NCBI GenBank assembly: GCA_012064415.1
Contig: SSNU01000106.1
Location: 62,001-126,000 of the forward strand
Origin: Gyrodactylus bullatarudis
Taxonomy: Eukaryota > Platyhelminthes > Monogenea > Gyrodactylidea > Gyrodactylidae
Direction: 5' to 3'
DNA: 64,000 nucleotides
Part shown: one piece after another, positions 61,501 to 64,000 of the stretch
How the letters are laid out: each line of letters opens with the position of its first letter
How positions within the stretch are numbered: the stretch's first letter is position 1
The notes under the pieces: generated by a model
The model's database searches: none
Told to the model about the DNA's origin: nothing
The model's input: the letters and a program-made list of their open reading frames with translations, nothing else
Translations under genes and position numbers: made by a program

Positions 61501-62247
61501 AAATCCCTTCACTATATTTTCTAAAAATTTTAATGATTTTTTAGAATTTTATTTATGAAAATTTTATTTTTTATGTAATAGGCTATTACTAATAGCGTCC
61601 AAATTAGCAAATGGCCTTGGAAAAGAATATTTTGCATTACCCTAATGGTTATTAACCCTATCAAGACGATAAGAAATCAATCGAGAAAAAGACTTAAAAT
61701 TAATAATAAAACGATGAGAATTCCAGGATTCTTTTAAGAGAGTCGGTTTTCTATTGAATTTCCCATCTACTGAAAACAAAATTTTACTAGTCTTGATTTA
61801 ACCCCCAAAAGCCTTTTTTTCCCAAAATCTGATCACAAAATAATACTTGGAATTGATAGTTCCATCGGAAAGTTTAAAAAAAGGCAGGTTTCAAATTTTA
61901 ACATGCTCTAATGATAAAAGGATTCTTGAAAATATTCCATATAGAAGAAAAAAATAATTTTTTTTTTGAATAAAGAATTCTATAGAACCTAGATTCATTC
62001 AGCGATATGCATTGATTTCAACTTGTTTTAGATTCAAATATCCATAAACAATGCAAAGAAATTCGACAAGCATGCTCCGATCATGAATGCTGTGATAAAA
62101 CTCAAGATTCCCAGCACCTGTCCCCTCTCAAGTAAGGCCATGAAACTGGACAAGATGGAAGAGGTCAAGGGTCTCATCCTGAATTACCAAGAAATGTCAA
62201 AGAGACTTTCCTTCACTTTGATTTCATTTCAGAATCTTACAAAATAA
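22581..62247 (+). CDS. MYO7A: Unconventional myosin, MyTH4-FERM class (myosin VII-type)
   Basis: Exons by phase-consistent GT-AG junctions: 22581-22853, 22891-23466, 23533-23785, 23861-24121, 25775-26157, 26953-27120, 29798-29926, 30428-30679, 35784-35948, 38585-38851, 38916-39092, 39685-39864, 40236-40413, 40914-40946, 41031-41188, 41340-41458, 41611-41928, 41962-42205, 42302-42601, 42982-43194, 43541-43694, 43761-44000, 44058-44100, 44180-44331, 44678-45017, 45265-45465, 48773-48988, 49732-49866, 50963-51169, 51360-51462, 54265-54490, 54701-54816, 56146-56255, 57957-58166, 58455-58532, 61209-61298, 62032-62247. About 2,495 aa. Motor: P-loop GESGAGKT, switch [11 protein letters not shown], switch [10 protein letters not shown], then [11 protein letters not shown]. 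Neck: one IQ-like segment, [16 protein letters not shown]. Tail: MyTH4 (from [21 protein letters not shown]), FERM ([15 protein letters not shown]), SH3-like region, second MyTH4 ([11 protein letters not shown]) and FERM ([13 protein letters not shown]). A phase break between 56255 and 57957 implies one missed exon. Family members carry cargo in actin protrusions and stereocilia. Class VII fits the order best; XV is possible. Confidence 0.9.
24241..25299. mobile_element. Foldback DNA element with 239-bp inverted arms
   Basis: Arms 24241-24479 and 25061-25299 are near-perfect inverted repeats; the ends read CGGTAACACTTCACTTCGGG inward. The about 580-bp centre has no coding potential. It lies in the myosin intron 24122-25774. 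I find no clear target-site duplication. It resembles a large MITE or foldback transposon; superfamily unknown. Confidence 0.85.
26158..26952. other. Myosin intron, no element recognised
   Basis: 795-bp intron. Two CCAAT-type words (ATTGGCTCAG near 26634, ACCAATCAGG near 26684) of the kind scattered through the window; otherwise nothing I can name. Confidence 0.4.
27340..27445. repeat. Dispersed repeat fragment related to the foldback at 54851-55298
   Basis: Shares CCACCAAATTTCACTTCAAA and, after a short insertion, AAACAAAATTGTGAAAATTT with 54940-55010. It is a single arm, so probably half of a decayed foldback copy. Confidence 0.6.
27893..28455. repeat. Foldback repeat, diverged arms
   Basis: Arm 27893-28045 pairs with 28300-28455; both contain, in opposite orientation, a block with GAATGAGCTAATAAGAT and CAATCTGACCAAAATTA with mismatches and gaps. 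The right arm runs into GTAAAAATAGTAAATAGTC, a variant of the dispersed terminal motif seen near 11405, 14945, 33700, 38490 and 57855. Confidence 0.65.
29279..29471. repeat. tRNA-like unit framed by inverted repeats (candidate SINE)
   Basis: Arms 29279-29313 and 29435-29471 are inverted copies (AAGACTCAGCGTGTATCTAA on the left). Between them, 29314-29375 looks tRNA-derived: an anticodon-arm-like GTTGGACTCACAATGC, a B-box-like GGTTCGATTC at 29349-29358, and then a hairpin CTCGG...CCGAG. Acceptor and T stems do not pair properly, so it is not a functional tRNA. An open frame across it is probably fortuitous. Confidence 0.45.
30280..30370 (+). repeat. Diverged solo end of the pogo-like element family
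   Basis: Contains ACCAATGAGCTTTGAGCATC followed by TTAGCCAATAA, aligning with the left inverted repeat of the 52501-54067 element (ACCAATCAGCGTTGAGCACT, TTAGCCAATAA) in the same order and spacing. Only part of one end is recognisable. Confidence 0.4.
30990..31045 (-). mobile_element. Very short Penelope-like remnant
   Basis: The stretch GAGTTTTTGTATAAAATAGA and its flanks resemble the same part of the PLE fragment at 10115-10165 (coding for the end of the GIY-YIG region, minus strand). Too short to be certain. Confidence 0.3.
32567..33253 (-). mobile_element. mariner-type DNA transposon relic
   Basis: Perfect 24-bp inverted ends starting GGTTGTGCGATAAGTAATGG, flanked by TA on both sides (32565-32566, 33254-33255). 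At 687 bp it is roughly half the size of an intact mariner. It keeps a decayed transposase C-terminal part on the minus strand. It sits in the 5.1-kb myosin intron 30680-35783. Confidence 0.85.
32698..32910 (-). pseudogene. mariner transposase, C-terminal catalytic fragment
   Basis: The frame encodes [14 protein letters not shown], matching the QDNA.PH block holding the second catalytic Asp, then [19 protein letters not shown], matching the YSPDLAPSDYHLF block with the third. Several hallmark residues are changed and the N-terminal DNA-binding half and first Asp are absent. Inactive. Confidence 0.75.
33370..33775. repeat. Dispersed foldback-family arm
   Basis: Closely similar to 57550-57890: shared blocks GAAAATGATCAAAAAATCGA, GGGATTTTGGCGCCAAAT, TTGAAAAATGACCATATTTT and the end TTTCATATCAATTAGCTTTA. 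Probably a partial copy of the 57285-57890 foldback. Confidence 0.75.
33776..35783. other. Rest of the 5.1-kb myosin intron
   Basis: No coding exon or element recognised. An open frame at 33854-34054 (+) has no recognised homology and no splice or domain support. Confidence 0.4.
36070..36651 (+). pseudogene. PLE GIY-YIG protein fragment, broken
   Basis: Encodes [13 protein letters not shown] and [14 protein letters not shown] blocks, then an in-frame TAA at 36369-36371 at exactly the position of the stop in copy A, then [12 protein letters not shown] one-base insertion after ATCTGCA (near 36448) shifts frame before the final [14 protein letters not shown] block ending at 36651. Confidence 0.85.
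36070..36862 (+). mobile_element. Penelope-like retroelement, copy B (5'-truncated)
   Basis: Nearly identical to 13071-13838 of copy A and starts abruptly inside the element, as 5'-truncated insertions do. It lies in myosin intron 35949-38584, just downstream of the IQ exon. Differences include extra bases near 36110 (AAATTTGTTAACAAATTC) and a one-base insertion near 36450. Confidence 0.9.
36863..38584. other. Rest of myosin intron downstream of the PLE
   Basis: AT-rich, with a C9 run near 37739-37747. Near 38475-38510 a variant of the dispersed motif (AAATCATAGATTCTCAAGTT) appears. No exon recognised. Confidence 0.4.
39922..40140. repeat. Dispersed CCAAT-rich repeat, copy 1
   Basis: Shares TCTGATTGGTTAACGT and GTCAATACCGCGTG, in the same order, with 50705-50870. 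It is followed by two near-tandem units of the type TGATTGGTCAAAATATGCTT (40056 and 40090). Confidence 0.6.
45575..47659 (-). mobile_element. piggyBac element, inactive
   Basis: Ends are CCCTACTGGTACCAA inverted at the right, with flanks CTAA (45571-45574) and GTAA (47660-47663), best read as decayed TTAA target duplications. Subterminal palindromes AGGGTCATTTTGACCCT (left) and GGGTCAAAATGACCC (right) are typical of many piggyBac ends. Length 2,085 bp, close to a full element. Inserted in myosin intron 45466-48772. Confidence 0.9.
45715..47248 (-). pseudogene. piggyBac transposase, frameshifted
   Basis: Start ATG at 47248 with an acidic Ser/Asp-rich N-terminus. The frame 47248-46538 ends at CITVDERMV, containing the first catalytic Asp region. 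A small deletion and frameshift lead into [18 protein letters not shown] and [12 protein letters not shown] (second Asp) up to about 46290; another frameshift leads to [17 protein letters not shown] and [12 protein letters not shown], where the usual GVD-x-x-D reads GVENAD. After a stop near 45850, further frames give RCTICP and [11 protein letters not shown], the C-terminal cysteine-rich zinc finger. At least three frameshifts: inactive. Confidence 0.92.
47664..48772. other. Rest of myosin intron downstream of piggyBac
   Basis: Includes an inverted pair: GAATATTTACCCCCTAATTA near 47862 and its complement near 48085, about 220 bp apart, flanking CCAAT-containing DNA; possibly a small MITE. 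No coding sequence recognised. Confidence 0.4.
50240..50410. repeat. Copy of a module also present at 59880-60480
   Basis: Contains GTTACCGTTAATCTTGTC, TTGATAGTCTTAAG and, after a gap, ACCAGATTTCAAGAATAA. The complement of 60400-60480 gives the first two in the same order (TTACCGTTAGTCTTG, TTGATAGTCTTAAG); 59890-59925 gives the third. Confidence 0.55.
50705..50870. repeat. Dispersed CCAAT-rich repeat, copy 2
   Basis: Has CTCTGATTGGTTAACGTC and ATTGGTCAATACCGCGTGCG, matching copy 1 at 39922. A weaker relative, CATTGGTTGATATTGCGTGC, is near 57101. Confidence 0.6.
51955..52485. mobile_element. TA-flanked non-autonomous element, TACCTTTT-end family
   Basis: Inverted ends start TACCTTTTACAGACG, with imperfect matching continuing for about 80-90 bp (including ATTCAAAATGAGA), flanked by TA (51953-51954, 52486-52487). 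531 bp, no coding potential. Its C-rich inner stretch near 52390-52420 resembles that of the 55299-56102 element near 56020. Confidence 0.75.
52694..53006 (+). pseudogene. pogo/Tigger-like (DDE_1) transposase fragment
   Basis: Frame 52694-52860 gives [15 protein letters not shown] and [11 protein letters not shown], with the second catalytic Asp. A frameshift near 52860 leads to [19 protein letters not shown], the classic PPNTTS.LQPLDQGIIRSFK block with the third Asp, followed by KCNYRRLL and a stop at 53004-53006. The N-terminal CENP-B-like DNA-binding part and first Asp region are missing. Confidence 0.88.
53030..53380 (-). mobile_element. Penelope-like element, 3' fragment nested in the pogo-like element
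   Basis: The reverse complement aligns with the 3' end of PLE copy A from the 3' UTR terminus (ACCAAATGCGCATTTCT here) to the last coding block. More diverged than copies A and B. 5'-truncated. Confidence 0.8.
54851..55298. repeat. Foldback repeat with about 120-bp arms
   Basis: Arms 54851-54972 and 55182-55298 pair closely (for example GGTGGGATGATGTTGAAATA in the right arm) and pairing continues inward with AAAACAAAATT-type sequence to about 55020. It abuts the TACCTTTT-end element directly. A one-arm relative is at 27340-27445. Confidence 0.8.
55299..56102 (-). mobile_element. TA-flanked DNA element with a helix-turn-helix ORF
   Basis: Inverted ends of about 65-70 bp start TACCTTTTGCCCACGAAACT and are flanked by TA (55297-55298, 56103-56104). 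Length 804 bp. Its single ORF is on the minus strand. End sequence is related to that of 51955-52485. Probably a Tc1/mariner-like group; family not identified. Confidence 0.8.
55563..55853 (-). CDS. Transposon-encoded helix-turn-helix protein (truncated transposase)
   Basis: 97 aa from the ATG at 55853 (an in-frame ATG 36 bases upstream is also possible). Residues 1-45 look like a homeodomain-like HTH of transposases: [20 protein letters not shown], then [21 protein letters not shown] Gly/Arg-rich hinge (PREGR) follows, then unrelated sequence; no DDE catalytic part is present. It could bind element ends, but whether it is expressed is unknown. Confidence 0.6.
   Translation of the reverse strand: MPRHDEAMRKRIVQLYQNDGNWQELAKLSNVPYSTAYGWVRSNREESLPREGRNNVKKTDEFRVFLILWNQIQLLLFKIAAMNIRDCIMIQFQFHL
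57285..57890. repeat. Foldback repeat, family also at 33370-33775
   Basis: Arm 57285-57470 pairs with 57690-57885: the left arm has ATCCTACTCATGTTGCC, the right GGCAACATGAGTAGGAT. Both arms happen to be open over about 60 codons, translating to KLxIYxFYxNL-type sequence, which is a mirror artefact. The outer ends read TTTCATATCAATTCGCTTTA (right). Confidence 0.8.
58689..58899. repeat. Palindromic cluster with CTCGAG core words
   Basis: Arm 58689-58753 (GGGAATCTGGAAACTCGGTT onward) pairs with 58835-58899. A third, directly repeated copy of GGTAATCTGGAAACTCGGTT lies between them at 58789. The combination makes several alternative hairpins within 210 bp. Confidence 0.75.
58915..60505. mobile_element. 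Composite foldback element with nested inverted repeats
   Basis: Outer parts 58915-58972 and 60420-60505 share AGTCTTAAGACTATCA and, inverted, CAATGTGTACACTTTGAACA. Inner arms about 59014-59231 and 59559-59776 form a near-perfect 218-bp inverted repeat around a 327-bp centre that carries a broken cysteine-rich ORF. A further inverted pair is at 59880-59920 and 60371-60410 (TTGTTACCAGGTTTCAAGA). Boundaries and target duplication are not resolved. It lies in myosin intron 58533-61208. Confidence 0.65.
59340..59537 (+). pseudogene. Broken CXC-type (tesmin/TSO1-like) cysteine-rich coding remnant
   Basis: One frame gives [19 protein letters not shown], another gives [20 protein letters not shown]. 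Read across one frameshift near 59460 the Cys spacing resembles the zinc-binding CXC repeat (GGC...RC.C...LC...C...C.N), with some Cys replaced (for example F in SKFHK). Such domains occur at the ends of some transposon proteins as well as in tesmin. Domain identity is inference from spacing. Confidence 0.4.
60506..61208. other. Intron remainder, nothing recognised
   Basis: No conserved exon or repeat end that I can identify. The minus-strand frame at 60525-60737 is hydrophobic and lacks support. Confidence 0.4.
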
Positions 62248-62819
62248 ACACCCCCCCCCCTCGTCCTCCCCCCTATAGTCCCCTGTAAGAAAATGACATT
62301 TACAATTATAATTGATTCCGTTGTCCTCTTTGTGCGATATTTTTGGCATTTTTTTTAAATAAAACATTATGTCTCATCTGTTTTTAAGCTTTTGTGACCG
62401 TTCAATTGCTACATTACGGATTGACTCTAAGCATATTTTAAAATTGAATAACTACTCTTTAGTAATCTGAAAAAAAAGAGTATTAGACAAGGGAAATGTT
62501 GGCGATGTAAACAGAGTTGATTATATTTTGTTAATATTGACAAGAATAAATCTTTATGCAGTGATTTTAAAAAATTGGGAAAACAAAAATTGTTTTTCAA
62601 GGGTAAAAATTGAGGAATCAATTACTAAATAATAATTACTATTATTATATCAACTAAATAATAATACAGGGTTTGAATAAAGTACTAAAGTATTTTCTTC
62701 ATTTCTACTGTAGTCAATTTCAAAGTTCTAAGCTTTAGCAAAAAAAAGATTAGAACATATAATATTTTATAGTCTATATACAAAATCGATAATTTTGGCT
62801 ATTTTTATGAAATTATTAC
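62248..62819. other. Convergent 3' intergenic region
   Basis: Separates the stops of the myosin gene and the Jagunal gene. Contains a C10 run at 62250-62259 just after the myosin stop and an AATAAA near 62359 that could end the myosin mRNA. No gene recognised. Confidence 0.5.
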
Positions 62820-63473
62820 TTAGGAGGATTTTTTGACTGACCACATAGAAGATAGCTTACGGCCAAAGTAAATTATGAAACCTTGGACTTGAATAATGAT
62901 CGAGAAGAATATGTATAAAAGAACAATGTATGGAGCTCCAAATACATGATTTTTGGCCTGTCGAGAGTAGTAATATTCCAAGAATGTTGAGCTATTATGA
63001 AAAATGGCAAAGATGATTGAGCCAAAGCCAAAAACTCCAATACCGAGTAGTGTCATGTTGATTAGGTTTCTCTTGTTGCGATTGAGTGACATGTAGCCAA
63101 AGATGACCGCTGGAAACGTCCCGAAACACCAAATATATTCCCATAGTTCTGCACGTGGGAAAGGCCACTATACAAGGTTAAGATAAATCAAGATGTTTTT
63201 AATTATTTGAAGATATGAAGACATACTTTGGTGAAAAATAATCTAGTTTTGTAACCGAATTTGAGAAGAATCTCAGGAAGTAGCTTTATGAAGAACACGA
63301 CCAACAATAAGAGGTGAAGTACAAAAAGAAACCTCAGTCTACGTTTAAACAGAGGTCTAAAGATAAATTATTCAGAGAATTTACCCAAGAGTGTATTGTG
63401 CGGCAATTTTTTCTCGACTTCGAAAATCACTTCCATCTGTTCCAGTTGGTCTATTACCTGCTCTGGATGCCAT
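62820..63473 (-). CDS. JAGN1: Jagunal homologue
   Basis: Three exons on the minus strand: 63473-63385, 63356-63227, 63167-62820; introns 28 and 59 nt, in phase; 188 aa against about 183 in human. The N-terminus [17 protein letters not shown] is strikingly close to that of vertebrate JAGN1, and the end [14 protein letters not shown] matches its WQLYYSKKLLDSWF-type tail. Four hydrophobic segments are visible: [46 protein letters not shown] and [14 protein letters not shown]. Jagunal is an ER membrane protein needed for ER organisation and the early secretory pathway. The short first intron was not obvious from long frames alone but restores both the conserved N-terminus and the ATG. Confidence 0.92.
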
Positions 63474-63601
63474 ATCTACAATATTTTACTATTTTTGAAA
63501 ATTTTCAGATAAAAACAAAATTCAACTTTTGGCATGCCTACTCTGTTTTAAATCGAAAGGTAATTTCACAATTTTGATAAGAAAAATAATTTAGTAAGGC
63601 A
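63474..63601. promoter_or_regulatory. Shared intergenic promoter region of JAGN1 (-) and PPP1R2 (+)
   Basis: 128 bp between divergent start codons, nearly the same as the other two divergent pairs in this window. AT-rich without a site that I can single out. Role inferred from position. Confidence 0.5.
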
Positions 63602-64000
63602 ATGGACCATCCTGTAGACGGTCTTAAATCAAATGAAAATTCTCAGTCTAAAAAAATCTTCAAATGGGATGAAGAAAATATCTCAAAAACCTTTCATCCT
63701 CCTGATAAATCTTATGGTCATATGAAGATTGATGAACCGAAGACTCCTTACGAAACGTACGAAGGTTCTTCCGTAGCACTAGATCATGAAGACTTGACAA
63801 AAAGACTGACACAGGTTATAAATGATCCTGTAAGTTATTTTGTTCTCTTAATAAGCAGGTTGAAGAATTTTCAACAAGAAATGAAATAGAAAGGAAAAAA
63901 TTTAAAGAACATCGCGCTAAGCACTATGATGAATTTTCCGTCACCAAACTTAAAGCAAACTTTGATGATGACGATGAAGATAGTGATGAAATTGACGAAC
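63602..64000 (+). CDS. PPP1R2: Protein phosphatase 1 inhibitor 2, N-terminal part (runs off window)
   Basis: Exon 1 63602-63829 and exon 2 from 63859 (29-nt intron), open to the window end. It has the inhibitor-2 signatures in order: [11 protein letters not shown] (PP1-binding KxFxWDExNI type), [20 protein letters not shown] (containing the regulatory DEPxTPY phosphosite known as a GSK3 target), and [18 protein letters not shown], matching the KRKLHYNE helix that enters the PP1 active site, then an acidic DDDDED tract. It binds the PP1 catalytic subunit and controls its activity. The first-exon N-terminus lacks the KGILKN-type motif of vertebrates, so one of the PP1 docking sites may be missing or changed. 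Confidence 0.93.

Noticed and set aside
1..64000. Bacterial contamination, CRISPR arrays or operons
   Set aside because: Genes have spliceosomal introns and animal-type products; no regularly spaced direct repeats or prokaryotic gene layout were seen.

Overview
This is a eukaryotic, almost certainly animal, nuclear window. It is strongly AT-rich. Every complete gene here with introns uses GT-AG splicing, and the set of genes (a MyTH4-FERM myosin, a NuMA/Mud-type protein, Jagunal, a Galpha i/o subunit, an SR protein) points to a metazoan. The most distinctive trait is intron size. The housekeeping genes have introns of only 26 to about 100 nt (26, 28, 29, 33, 36, 38, 40, 51, 53, 56 and 59 nt by my reading, one of 218 nt), while one myosin gene carries introns of up to about 5.1 kb filled with dead transposons. 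Such extreme introns recall reduced parasitic animals such as dicyemids or orthonectids, but that placement is inference; the sequence does not name the species.

Layout: 1-8070 holds the 3' part of a NuMA/Mud-like gene with one apparent 6.9-kb intron. 8071-16753 is gene-poor and contains Penelope-like retroelement (PLE) copies, other repeats and one doubtful small gene. 16754-22458 is a compact cluster: HACD3-like dehydratase (+), SRSF10-like SR protein (+), TFIIB (-), Galpha i/o (+), eIF1 (-). 22581-62247 is a single myosin VII-type gene of about 37 recognised exons (about 2,495 residues recovered): motor, one IQ-like segment, MyTH4-FERM, SH3-like region, MyTH4-FERM. 62820-64000 holds Jagunal (-) and the start of protein phosphatase inhibitor 2 (+).

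Three divergent gene pairs (TFIIB/Galpha, eIF1/myosin, JAGN1/PPP1R2) share start-to-start gaps of 122-128 bp, suggesting standard-sized bidirectional promoters.

The myosin introns are a museum of mobile elements: a 1.06-kb foldback element with 239-bp arms, a mariner relic, a 5'-truncated PLE, a dead piggyBac element, a pogo/Tigger-like element with 152-bp inverted repeats and a nested PLE fragment, two related TA-flanked elements whose ends start TACCTTTT (one with a helix-turn-helix ORF), several foldback families, a tRNA-like unit framed by inverted repeats, and a modular palindrome cluster around a broken CXC-type cysteine-rich coding remnant. All transposase and reverse transcriptase genes seen are broken. 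No CRISPR array, rRNA or convincing functional tRNA gene was seen.
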